This document shows, piece after piece, positions 35,003-47,163 of a stretch of 64,000 bases of DNA (its first letter is position 1; each line of letters starts with the position of its first letter). The translations under genes were made by a program, and so were the position numbers. The notes under the pieces are model-generated. The model was given only the letters and a program-made list of their open reading frames with translations, had not been told where the DNA came from and made no database searches. The stretch comes from Mesotaenium endlicherianum (taxonomy: Eukaryota; Streptophyta; Zygnematophyceae; Zygnematales; Mesotaeniaceae), in contig WELA01010381.1 of NCBI GenBank assembly GCA_009602735.1, positions 2,470 through 66,469 on the forward strand, read 5' to 3'.

Positions 35003-38000
35003 ATGGCTGCGGTGCAGGCCGGTTTGGCAGCTTGTCAGGTGGTGCACTCGACATTGACAGCCACAAGGGTCCAAAGATGTCGGAAATGTAAGGTAAGGGC
35101 CTTAATTTGAGAATGTTAGCGCAGTGGTGCTCGTTGATACGATCCATAACTGTATAGGTAACATACCTTGATACTGAGAAAAGTTGGAAATGCTTAATTG
35201 TCTCAACTCCACATGCAAGAGAAAACAAGGCAGAGTCTTAAGCAATATTTCTAGGAATGTACTGAATTCAGCATGCTCATTCTTGCCTCAGAATTTTGTA
35301 GACTTTGTCCTATCTTCATGCTTATGCTTGTTGAGGAATACTGAGGCCGCATATGATACGTGGACGTTCATGCAGGTTTCTACTGCTGAAGTAGCCTTTG
35401 TCGGCCGTGCCAGATCAGGTGTGTAGCACGTGCAACTGCATACTCTAATTTGCAGGCTTTTGATCTCGTCTGCTACGCCATTGTGCGTGATATATATTTT
35501 ACAGTATGCAGAGTTGAAGTTAGTTTAGGTGCGAGGCTTGGTCTCTTCCTCTGTCCAGTCTGCTTCTTCATGAGTGAGGTACTTGCAGCTAACTTAGCTT
35601 CTGCTCATGTCTTGCAGCAGTGGAGGATCTGAGTTCAGCAGCAAGCAGTCTTCGTTCACAGAAGGTGAGCGCTCATAAATTGACTGGAATGGACAAAAGC
35701 ATGTCTGTCATTATGCCCTACCCTCTTACCATCATGTGTATTGAGCTTTTGAGCTCGACTCCTAGTTATAAGTCTGGAAGTGGACGGCTAATGTTTGACT
35801 TTGAGATTCTGTATGGTATGTGCAACTCCATTGGAAACCATCCCTCTAGTGTCTTGGGAGTATTTTTCATAGATTTTCCAGTCTGTAATCTGGTGCTGTG
35901 AGCCTTCCTTCACTAGCATCAGAAACTAATCCTTCTGAAAGAGGTGTTGGAATCTCACCAGTGCTTATGTCTCCCGCCACTCTCATGTCTTGCCTTTGCA
36001 GGTTCTCCTGAGACAGAGCAACTATGTGATCCATTCACAAAGGAGACTATCAGTCTCAGCCGTAGCCACCCCCATAGCTCCTTCCTCAACTCCTAGTCCT
36101 TCAAAGTCCAATCCACTAGATGACCCAGAGGAGAGGGCACGCCTCGCCAACCTGTATGGTTTCAGGCAAATTGGAGAGCCACTACCTGAGTCAGTCACCC
36201 TGAAGCATGTCATCGACTCCCTACCAAAAGAGGTGTGTGCAGTGCATATCTATGATGGAATGGGCTCACTCTTTTAGCGTAAATACTTCTTGCATGTTAA
36301 GGAGGTGGATATGGAAAAAGCTCTTTGGAATGTCCCTATGCTACTATACAGAGGTGTTCTTATGGTTTTGTGACTAGGTAACTCTGTAGCGCTGCCTTCC
36401 AGTTTCACCCAAATTACCTTCTATGACAATATCAAGTTCGATCTTTTTTATGCCAGACTTGGTAGTAGAAGACATGCTACTTGATGAGATGATATCGGGA
36501 TGAGTTTGGCGCTAGGAAGTTGTACTAGGTATGCCATTTTTGATAGTGTCCAGGACAGTGCCCCTTACTACCATAGATCATGGGTTACATGTTGAGTTGG
36601 CGGAAATCTGAAGAGTGGTCGAAGAGGCAGTATACTTGTGGGTAGGAGTGGCTACTTATAGCCAAGTGAGGTCATGAGCAGTCTTCAGGAAAGTGTCAGA
36701 GGGACTCAGCAGTAACGTGAATGGAACCATTCGTGGCAGGTGTTTGAGCTGGATGACTTCAAGGCATGGAAGACTGTGGCTATCTCAATTGCCTCCATGG
36801 CGTTGTCTTTGGGAATGATCGCTGTGGCTCCCTGGTACCTTTTGCCCTTTGCGTGGGCATTTTCTGGCACGGCATTCACCGGGGTGAGTGTCTTCCAATG
36901 GCTTATATCTCCTCCTTCCTACATGCACATGGCATGGCACACCTCTGTCAGAAATTGACCTGTTTCACGCATGGCATGGTTGCCGCATATGAGAACCGGT
37001 GGTAATATTTAGCTTGTAATGTGTCGCAGACAAAAAGACCAGTCTAACTACAAGAAGTGAAGTAGGTGCCTAAATCTTCCAAGATGGACTTGCATGTCTT
37101 ACCGTAGACCATAGATGCGTGAGTCTTATGGGGAGTCGTTTTGGGGGAGTGCAGTTCTTTGTGGTAGGGCACGACTGCGCACACAAGGCCTTCTCCACAA
37201 ACAAACTGGTGGAGGACATCGTGGGCACAGTCATGTTCATGCCCCTCATCTACCCCTACGAGCCATGGCGCTTCAAGCACGACAGGCACCACGCCAAGAC
37301 CAACATGTGAGCCCATCCTGCTTGCATCTCACGAGTGGGATTTTCGGTCTTACATATCCAATTATGTGTTCAGTCTTGCCACTGAACGTGTGGCATGTGC
37401 TTCAACTGCACGTGGGGTTTGGTGGGGCTCCATATGTGGACATACTAGGTGCACATGTTGAACAGACTTCACACAAGAAGGAGGGGGTTAACTGTGGATA
37501 GTCGTCATTTATATGGGCAAGAGCCCAGCTGTGAGTCTTCAGGGCTGCCGTCAAGGTGTTAGTGAAGGTATGCTTCTGATGAGAATTGTGTCAATTTCTC
37601 AGGTTGGTTGGCGACACCGCCTGGCACCCCGTGATGCCTTCAGAGTACGAGAAGTTGCCACCTGCCGGTAAGGCGGGCCTTCAGATTGGCATGGGCCCTC
37701 TTCGATTCCTGGCCTCCATCGGGCACTGGTAAGTGACAGTCGAACTTTGACTCCTCAACATCGCCTCTGCCTAAGCTTCTGGCCTCGAAAATGTTTGCTA
37801 GAACCTTGTACCGGGTATGCGCATCGGTATCCATGTCAAGCTATGCGTCTACTGCCCTCTAGGTTAGGAGGCCACAGGAATAGCAGTAGTATGTAGAAAG
37901 CTCGGGATGCTGTTCATTCTTTGGGCTCACTCATGGCTCTATGCACGTTGAGCTCTCGGTCATCGGGCCCACCAGTGGCAATATGCCCTGGTTCAAACAT

Positions 38001-39754
38001 GCACGTGGTGCCATCAGGATATGAAGCTCTCTCGTTAAAGCATTGTATATGTTGCGTGCGTCCGGTGCAGGCTGATGTATCATTTCGACCTTAAGAAGTT
38101 CCGCCCGGCCGAGCGTCCCAGAGTGAAGATCAGTCTTGCCGCTGTGGCCGCCTTCGTCGCCATCGGGTTTCCGCTCATCATTGCCAACTTTGGTGTCGCG
38201 GGGTGGTTCAAGTTCTGGCTCATGCCTTGGCTTGGATTCCATTTCTGGGTGAGTGTGCGTCTTGCTCCCCAGGAAGCGTCCGACCCTGCTGTGCAGTTTG
38301 TGAAGTGAAGATGAGAGAGAGCCTAGGAGGCAAGGGGGGGGGGGGAGGGGGAAACCGCAAATATTTGGGTCATTCCTGCCCGCTTCTATTCTTGAGGAAA
38401 TAACAATGGCTACTTGAAACTTGGTGACCCTGGTTGAGACGCTCAAAGGGGGGAGCATCTCTCCTGTGAGCTACATCCTTGGGTGGTGTGCTGGGTATGC
38501 TGGGTGTGCTGGCACTGTCAACGGCTTATTCTTCAACGCTACCGCGTGACAGTCCCCTTCACCGTTTGGCTTCACTAGCTGTCTTGGGTGCATCTGGCGT
38601 GGTCTAGCTACGTGGCCTCTGCTTGGAGCTGATGAGGATGCCGAAGTGAGCGTGAATGCTCTTGTGATGGGACACTGCTGGGGTGAGGCTGTAAAAAACC
38701 GCAGGGCCTGACAGTGAGCATGGTGGATGGGTGCTGGCGTGTGGGTCTTGCAGATGAGCACATTCACCATGGTGCACCACACTGCGCCTCACATCCCCTT
38801 CAAGGACGCCGGCAGCTGGAATGCTGCCCAGGCCCAGCTGGGGGGCACTGTGCACTGCGACTACCCCAAGTGGTACGCCCTCTTTGTCATTTGGCCGGTG
38901 CCTAGTGCCACTGCTTGTGTGGTTAGTGAGCACATGTGCCGCAGAGGGTATTGCAAGTTGATGCCTGTGGCGACAACATTGGTGGTCTGAGCTGTTGTAC
39001 GGAAATTGCCTTCTGTGCTGATTGTGGACAGCTGTTTGCTCCACAATCAATACATGGAGTGTGAATGTCGCTCATATCCCGAGTGCCATGGTTGTGCTGC
39101 TGCTGCTGCTGCTGCAGGGTGGAGGTGCTGTGCCACGACATCAACGTGCACGTCCCCCACCACGTGTCGCAAAAGATCCCCTCCTACCACCTCAGGGCAG
39201 CCACTGACTCCCTTCGCAGCAATTGGGGCAAGGTATGTTTCTTCCCCATCCTGTTTTTGTCTTGAAAGTCTTGTCTCCTCTTTTCCTAACAACCGAAGCC
39301 CTGTATACAAGGTGCCACTAGTACCGTGGAAACGGTGCCCACTGATGCGTGCAGATTCTTGGAAAAGGTTACATGCATCGTCTTCTGCGAGCTGTGAGGC
39401 GGCGGGAAGATCAATAGCATTGAAAGTTGTGATTACTCTTTGCATTGTTTAGTAGTCCCTTGCAGAAGAAGAGAAGTGGGGGGTGACTTGTGCCAATTTC
39501 ATATTTTGATCCAGTGTCAGTAGTGTACGGTGGAAACAACGAGAAACGGTGCATTTCCGCAATTCTGACATGGCTCTGATCTGCTGAGGGGATTGCAGTA
39601 CATGAGCGAGGCGACATGGAACTGGAGGTTGATGAAGACCATCTTCACGGACTGCCACATTTTTGACAGTGAAAAGAACTACCTGCCCTTTGACAAGGAC
39701 ACAGAATCAGCGTTCATCGGGCCCCTCCGCAAGTACATGCCCAACACCATGTAA
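35003..39754 (+). CDS. FAD6: Plastid omega-6 fatty acid desaturase, copy 1 (11 exons)
   Basis: The enzyme introduces the omega-6 double bond into 16:1 and 18:1 acyl chains of plastid membrane lipids, using ferredoxin electrons. Exons with GT/AG borders: 35,003-35,092; 35,376-35,418; 35,621-35,664; 36,002-36,232; 36,740-36,883; 37,155-37,306; 37,603-37,728; 38,071-38,248; 38,754-38,872; 39,118-39,232; 39,599-39,754. All phases agree and give 465 residues, close to the 448 of Arabidopsis FAD6. The three di-iron histidine boxes are HDCAH (190-194), HDRHH (226-230) and HVPHH (387-391). Hydrophobic segments lie near 155-180 and 295-330. The N-terminus ([20 protein letters not shown]) looks like a transit peptide. 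The start ATG is in GGCCACCATGG, shared with copy 2. Exons 4-10 are identical to copy 2. No breaks are seen. Confidence 0.93.
35958..39411 (+). repeat. Near-identical core of the inverted duplication, left copy
   Basis: Pairs with 42,645-46,097. By eye the copies match base for base, including the G12 run in intron 8 and the CTG run before exon 10. The exception is one 1-nt length difference in intron 10 (an A-run near 39,265). Divergence begins abruptly in intron 3 (35,957 and upstream) and in intron 10 (39,412 and downstream). Confidence 0.9.
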
Positions 39755-40080
39755 GATAATCGACAGGTGCATATTGTAGGCGAGATATGACATATAGAAG
39801 GGTCTTTACATTGTGGAGAGTTCTCTTGATCGGATGAGGTCTGACAGTTTGATTCCTTGATATCGTATTATTCCGTACTCATGGGCAGAAGTTCTATTTT
39901 CTGAACTATATTACTAATTGACCTCTTAGGACATTGTCATGTGTTCGACTAGCTAGCTTACCCAGCTCACTGCTGGACAAAATAAATGCCTTAAGGGCAA
40001 AATATAGTGCTTCTTTCTCCTGTTGATGATGTATGGCATGAATTTGAGTGCAAGTCTTCTGCTTTGTGTTTATTACATTG

Positions 40081-41969
40081 CAAGGATGACCCCATTGCTG
40101 AGGACCCTGGTAATGACTACAAATTTGGTGTTCTTTATATTGTGAGACCTAACTGCACCTCTCTTTCCACGTAGAGTAGGTGTGTCCACCATAGAGCAGA
40201 TCATAATTTTACAATTTGTGGTGAGATTGCCTGATTTCAAAAGAAAGAAGGAAATTTTAGAAAGCTGTTATTTTGCTTGCGTTTATATCGACCTGACTAT
40301 GTTACAACTCTGTTCAATTTGATAAAAAGAAGACACCGATATGGTGTTACTGCTTTGTTGGAGGTGGTCGCCGGATCTTCTCTGAAAGTTATTGCCAATT
40401 GACATCGAAGTACCAACAATAGAAAAACACAATATTGCGCTGGCTCTTATTGGTGGCTGTTACAAAGAACTGAGACTCGTGCCCAAAAAACCTTTTGCAA
40501 CTCCAAGTGTGGGGGTTAGCGGGGTGGGTGGGTGGGTAAGTGTAGCAGCTTACGTCCTGCTCCAAGGAATGCTGCATTGCAGGAGTAATCTTTAGAGGGT
40601 TCAGGTGAGTCGAGTGAGAGCAACAAAAACATCTGAAAATTGACCATTTCACACTTGTCAAATTCCAGTTCATGTCGCAACCCTCAATTCTACCCTTCAA
40701 AATGCCAAAATGCATGCAAATAGAGCTTTGAACCTCAATAGTATTCAAGAGTGCCCTTGAGATATGTGTTCAGTCATTGTTAGGTTCACCTGTCAAAGAT
40801 GGCGTGCCAAACCTTCTCAAATAAAAATGAGAAAATTGCGGTTTTGCATACAAAGTTATTTTATTACAGAATATATGTTTGCACTTTTGGGTTACTACCA
40901 ATATGTGTGCGGCACATGTAAGTTTGGTCAGAATAGGGTTTTGTGGTGTCTAACGACGTGCCAACTCATTTGAGATGAGACCTTACTTGACAGATTCTGA
41001 CTTGCCTCTTTTGAAGGTCTTTGACAAATTTTCAAAGTGAATAGCGGTGCAAAATTAAGATCCAAAGAACATCATTATTTTTCCCAACAGCTGTCCCTGC
41101 TACCTCTCTTCCCCCCTTTCAAATCTCCACACTCCGTTCCATAAACTTCTCTTTGGACTTGCTGCTATGTTCACGCACTATATCTCAAGTCTTAACCCCT
41201 TACTGCACATCCGTTTACAAGTCCATACCCTAGTTTGGAGTCCAAATTTGGGGTACAAGAGGCAGCAGCCTGGGCGTTGGACCACTAAAAGCTTCCCTCT
41301 ACACCACGCTGCAAGGATGTGGTACTTGGACCCATTGTTATATGGAATGGAATGTAGTAAATAAGTTCGTATGTACTTTGTGTAAGCGAAGCAAACTTTT
41401 GTACGCAAAAGTATAAGTCTCCATTGGCATATATATTGAATGTTACTACTACAATTCTTTCTATCTGCACCTTTTCTTTCAAAAATAGGGAATTGAACAA
41501 AAGTTGTTGAGACTGTAATTCTCCCAATAAAATTGGCCTTGCCACACCTTTTTTTGCCCTTGTCTGTGCATATATAAGAAGTGACTTGGTGCACAAAGCA
41601 ACATACCAAGATACATTCTCCTCTTTGCTCTTTTCCTTTTTCAAATGTAATTTGTTCTGATTTTGGGCAAATGCTTGCCGCTTATGTAAGAAACCTTAAA
41701 GCCCTTCATCAACCTGTGGGCTCAATCGTGACGTGAGAAATTGGGCATATAATTTGTTCAACGTCCTCCTCCTATTATACTCAAAAGTCTAGTCCATACA
41801 TCCTACTTTCCTGATCAGAACCAACATTAAAATCTCAAACAAAATTGTCATGGTGGGATGTAATGGAAGGCACAAATGTGTTGCTAAATCATTGTGTTAT
41901 GACAAACATTTTTCTTGACGTCCATATGCAAATGCCATGCTCTTTACATGTCCAAAAGCTGGGAAGTAA
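40081..41969. other. Central spacer between FAD6 inverted arms
   Basis: About 1.9 kb that is not shared between the arms. It is AT-rich and has no gene I can support; the open frames of up to 143 codons show no domain. It contains a G-rich stretch at 40,510-40,537. Confidence 0.6.
40510..40537 (+). other. G-quadruplex-type motif
   Basis: Five G-runs of at least three in 28 bases: GGGGG-TTAGC-GGGG-T-GGG-T-GGG-T-GGG. The last four runs are joined by single-T loops, a pattern that folds very stably in known cases. It is not mirrored in the other arm. Confidence 0.6.
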
Positions 41970-42289
41970 ATTACATAACAAACACAAAGCGTAATACTGG
42001 CACTCAACTACATGCCACACGGCAGCAACATGAGTGAAGAAGACACGTATCTCAACCATGAAGGGCATTTATTTTGTCCAGCAGTGAGCTGGATTAGCTA
42101 TCTAGTCAACAAATACGACGATGCCCTACGAAGCTCATCATAGCAAAATAATAAGGACAATCCATGAGTAAAGTCATAATAAAAAATGGAATCGAACTGT
42201 CTGACCTCATCTGATCCCAAAAATTATCCTAGCTTTGAGAACCCTTGATTATGTAACATCATGCCTACAATATGAACCTGTCGACTATC

Positions 42290-45200
42290 TTACATGGTGT
42301 TGGGCATGTACTTGCGGAGGGGCCCGATGAACGCTGATTCTGTGTCCTTGTCAAAGGGCAGGTAGTTCTTCTCACTGTCAAAGATGTGGCAGTCGGTGAA
42401 GATGGTCTTCATCAACCTCCAGTTCCATGTCGCCTCGCTCATGTACTGTCATTCCCTCAGCAGATAAAGCCATTTCAGAAATGAGGAGATGCAACGCCAT
42501 CATCATTTCCGAATCTGGTCAGGACATATACAACTAGCCCGCTATCTGCTGGTCCACCGTACAATATTGACACCATATGAAGTGTCCACAAACCGCCCCC
42601 CGCTTAAACAATGCAAACAGTAAGCACAACTTATAATGGTGTTCATCTTCCCGCCGCCTCACAGCTCGCAGAAGACGATGCATGTAACCTTTTCCAAGAA
42701 TCTGCACGCATCAGTGGGCACCGTTTCCACGGTACTAGTGGCACCTTGTATACAGGGCTTCGGTTGTTAGGAAAAGAGGAGACAAGACTTCAAGACAAAA
42801 ACAGGATGGGGAAGAAACATACCTTGCCCCAATTGCTGCGAAGGGAGTCAGTGGCTGCCCTGAGGTGGTAGGAGGGGATCTTTTGCGACACGTGGTGGGG
42901 GACGTGCACGTTGATGTCGTGGCACAGCACCTCCACCCTGCAGCAGCAGCAGCAGCAGCACAACCATGGCACTCGGGATATGAGCGACATTCACACTCCA
43001 TGTATTGATTGTGGAGCAAACAGCTGTCCACAATCAGCACAGAAGGCAATTTCCGTACAACAGCTCAGACCACCAATGTTGTCGCCACAGGCATCAACTT
43101 GCAATACCCTCTGCGGCACATGTGCTCACTAACCACACAAGCAGTGGCACTAGGCACCGGCCAAATGACAAAGAGGGCGTACCACTTGGGGTAGTCGCAG
43201 TGCACAGTGCCCCCCAGCTGGGCCTGGGCAGCATTCCAGCTGCCGGCGTCCTTGAAGGGGATGTGAGGCGCAGTGTGGTGCACCATGGTGAATGTGCTCA
43301 TCTGCAAGACCCACACGCCAGCACCCATCCACCATGCTCACTGTCAGGCCCTGCGGTTTTTTACAGCCTCACCCCAGCAGTGTCCCATCACAAGAGCATT
43401 CACGCTCACTTCGGCATCCTCATCAGCTCCAAGCAGAGGCCACGTAGCTAGACCACGCCAGATGCACCCAAGACAGCTAGTGAAGCCAAACGGTGAAGGG
43501 GACTGTCACGCGGTAGCGTTGAAGAATAAGCCGTTGACAGTGCCAGCACACCCAGCATACCCAGCACACCACCCAAGGATGTAGCTCACAGGAGAGATGC
43601 TCCCCCCTTTGAGCGTCTCAACCAGGGTCACCAAGTTTCAAGTAGCCATTGTTATTTCCTCAAGAATAGAAGCGGGCAGGAATGACCCAAATATTTGCGG
43701 TTTCCCCCTCCCCCCCCCCCCTTGCCTCCTAGGCTCTCTCTCATCTTCACTTCACAAACTGCACAGCAGGGTCGGACGCTTCCTGGGGAGCAAGACGCAC
43801 ACTCACCCAGAAATGGAATCCAAGCCAAGGCATGAGCCAGAACTTGAACCACCCCGCGACACCAAAGTTGGCAATGATGAGCGGAAACCCGATGGCGACG
43901 AAGGCGGCCACAGCGGCAAGACTGATCTTCACTCTGGGACGCTCGGCCGGGCGGAACTTCTTAAGGTCGAAATGATACATCAGCCTGCACCGGACGCACG
44001 CAACATATACAATGCTTTAACGAGAGAGCTTCATATCCTGATGGCACCACGTGCATGTTTGAACCAGGGCATATTGCCACTGGTGGGCCCGATGACCGAG
44101 AGCTCAACGTGCATAGAGCCATGAGTGAGCCCAAAGAATGAACAGCATCCCGAGCTTTCTACATACTACTGCTATTCCTGTGGCCTCCTAACCTAGAGGG
44201 CAGTAGACGCATAGCTTGACATGGATACCGATGCGCATACCCGGTACAAGGTTCTAGCAAACATTTTCGAGGCCAGAAGCTTAGGCAGAGGCGATGTTGA
44301 GGAGTCAAAGTTCGACTGTCACTTACCAGTGCCCGATGGAGGCCAGGAATCGAAGAGGGCCCATGCCAATCTGAAGGCCCGCCTTACCGGCAGGTGGCAA
44401 CTTCTCGTACTCTGAAGGCATCACGGGGTGCCAGGCGGTGTCGCCAACCAACCTGAGAAATTGACACAATTCTCATCAGAAGCATACCTTCACTAACACC
44501 TTGACGGCAGCCCTGAAGACTCACAGCTGGGCTCTTGCCCATATAAATGACGACTATCCACAGTTAACCCCCTCCTTCTTGTGTGAAGTCTGTTCAACAT
44601 GTGCACCTAGTATGTCCACATATGGAGCCCCACCAAACCCCACGTGCAGTTGAAGCACATGCCACACGTTCAGTGGCAAGACTGAACACATAATTGGATA
44701 TGTAAGACCGAAAATCCCACTCGTGAGATGCAAGCAGGATGGGCTCACATGTTGGTCTTGGCGTGGTGCCTGTCGTGCTTGAAGCGCCATGGCTCGTAGG
44801 GGTAGATGAGGGGCATGAACATGACTGTGCCCACGATGTCCTCCACCAGTTTGTTTGTGGAGAAGGCCTTGTGTGCGCAGTCGTGCCCTACCACAAAGAA
44901 CTGCACTCCCCCAAAACGACTCCCCATAAGACTCACGCATCTATGGTCTACGGTAAGACATGCAAGTCCATCTTGGAAGATTTAGGCACCTACTTCACTT
45001 CTTGTAGTTAGACTGGTCTTTTTGTCTGCGACACATTACAAGCTAAATATTACCACCGGTTCTCATATGCGGCAACCATGCCATGCGTGAAACAGGTCAA
45101 TTTCTGACAGAGGTGTGCCATGCCATGTGCATGTAGGAAGGAGGAGATATAAGCCATTGGAAGACACTCACCCCGGTGAATGCCGTGCCAGAAAATGCCC

Positions 45201-47163
45201 ACGCAAAGGGCAAAAGGTACCAGGGAGCCACAGCGATCATTCCCAAAGACAACGCCATGGAGGCAATTGAGATAGCCACAGTCTTCCATGCCTTGAAGTC
45301 ATCCAGCTCAAACACCTGCCACGAATGGTTCCATTCACGTTACTGCTGAGTCCCTCTGACACTTTCCTGAAGACTGCTCATGACCTCACTTGGCTATAAG
45401 TAGCCACTCCTACCCACAAGTATACTGCCTCTTCGACCACTCTTCAGATTTCCGCCAACTCAACATGTAACCCATGATCTATGGTAGTAAGGGGCACTGT
45501 CCTGGACACTATCAAAAATGGCATACCTAGTACAACTTCCTAGCGCCAAACTCATCCCGATATCATCTCATCAAGTAGCATGTCTTCTACTACCAAGTCT
45601 GGCATAAAAAAGATCGAACTTGATATTGTCATAGAAGGTAATTTGGGTGAAACTGGAAGGCAGCGCTACAGAGTTACCTAGTCACAAAACCATAAGAACA
45701 CCTCTGTATAGTAGCATAGGGACATTCCAAAGAGCTTTTTCCATATCCACCTCCTTAACATGCAAGAAGTATTTACGCTAAAAGAGTGAGCCCATTCCAT
45801 CATAGATATGCACTGCACACACCTCTTTTGGTAGGGAGTCGATGACATGCTTCAGGGTGACTGACTCAGGTAGTGGCTCTCCAATTTGCCTGAAACCATA
45901 CAGGTTGGCGAGGCGTGCCCTCTCCTCTGGGTCATCTAGTGGATTGGACTTTGAAGGACTAGGAGTTGAGGAAGGAGCTATGGGGGTGGCTACGGCTGAG
46001 ACTGATAGTCTCCTTTGTGAATGGATCACATAGTTGCTCTGTCTCAGGAGAACCTGCAAAGGCAAGACATGAGAGTGGCGGGAGACATAAGCACTGGCGA
46101 AACTTCAACACCTCTTTAGACGAGTAATGTTTAGATGCTAGTCAAACAAGGCTCAAAGCACCAGAATGAAGGGCTGGAACAACCGTGAAAGTTATTCCCA
46201 CAAAACACTAGAGGGATGTTTGGAAAGAAGTCGCAACACATCAAACAGAATCGCAGACTTTACACATGAGCCCTCCACTTCCAGACTTAAAAACGAGGAG
46301 TGCGAGCTCAAAAGCTCAGTAGACATGATGGCGAGAGGTTATGGCAAGAGGTTATGGCAAGAGGTTATGGCATCAATAACGGATAAGATTTTGCCCATTG
46401 CAGTAAAAATTATAAACACTGACCTTCTGTGAACGAAGACTGCTTGCTGCTGAACTCAGATCCTCCACTGCTGCAAGATATGACAAGGCCAGGTTAGCTG
46501 CAAGTACCTCACTCAATGAAGAAGCATACTGAACAGATGAAGAGACCAAGCCTCAGAAGCGCACAGGTAAACAAACCTAGAAAACCGCGAGCTGAGACAT
46601 CTGAATCACCTAAAACTCTGCATCCATACTTCTAAGCAAGGTGACAAACACATGTATATGCAAAATGGCGCAACAGACTGAGAAGGAAAACCTGCAAATT
46701 AGAGGTCTCAATCACACGTGCTACACACCTGATCGGGCACGGCCATCAAAGGCTACCTTAGCTGTCGAAACCTGCATGAAGGTCCATGTACCATATGCAC
46801 GTGGATAAGACAACGGTCAGCACAATTTAGAGGCGAGAATGAGCATGCTTCATTGAGTCAATTCCTAAATGTATATCTTCTCAATACTGAACATTTAACT
46901 GTGCTTCAGAGTCTGCCTCGTTCTTTCGCAAGCTTCCTTCTTGGGTTGTGACAACTGAGCATCCCCAACTTTTCCCAGCAGTAAAACGAGTGTGCACCTA
47001 TGCAACTATGTGTCGTAACAACAAGCATCACTGCCCCAACGTTCCAAATCTGAGGCTCTACTTCGAGCCTTACCTTATATTTTCGACATCTTTGAATCCC
47101 TGTAGCTGTCAATGACGAGTGCACCAGCTGACAAGCTGCCAACCCGGCCTGCGCTGCAGCCAT
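42290..47163 (-). CDS. FAD6: Plastid omega-6 fatty acid desaturase, copy 2 (11 exons)
   Basis: Same enzyme and exon plan as copy 1, on the minus strand. Exons in gene order: 47,163-47,074; 46,771-46,729; 46,467-46,424; 46,053-45,823; 45,315-45,172; 44,900-44,749; 44,452-44,327; 43,984-43,807; 43,301-43,183; 42,937-42,823; 42,445-42,290. The 465-residue product has all three histidine boxes. It differs from copy 1 at six of 30 residues in exon 1 (start [20 protein letters not shown]) and two of 14 in exon 2. Exons 4-10 are identical, and exon 11 has about three silent changes. An in-frame ATG 15 bases upstream exists only here, so the shared ATG in GGCCACCATGG is preferred. The genes converge, with 2.5 kb between their stops. 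No breaks are seen. Confidence 0.93.
42645..46097 (-). repeat. Near-identical core of the inverted duplication, right copy
   Basis: Partner of 35,958-39,411. It spans the end of intron 3 through the first part of intron 10 of FAD6 copy 2. Confidence 0.9.

Larger units (their letters stand above)
33480..40080 (+). repeat. Left arm of large inverted duplication
   Basis: Collinear in reverse with 41,970-48,550 (positions sum to about 82,055 in the core). The match includes FAD6, its promoter region and its 3' flank. Outside 35,958-39,411 the arms are diverged, estimated by eye at roughly 75-85% in alignable parts. Outer matches include ACCACCCACGAGC and GACCCTGCTTC near 33,510-33,575. Inner matches include GACAAAATAAATGCC near 39,976. 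Confidence 0.9.

Noticed and set aside
38604-39050. Antisense open frames within FAD6, repeated identically in the second copy (43,005-43,451)
   Set aside because: They are shadows of the real exons and introns on the other strand. Their identity only reflects the identical core.
46333-46372. CRISPR-like or functional repeat (13-bp unit, three times)
   Set aside because: It is a simple short tandem repeat in intron 3 of FAD6 copy 2, without spacers.
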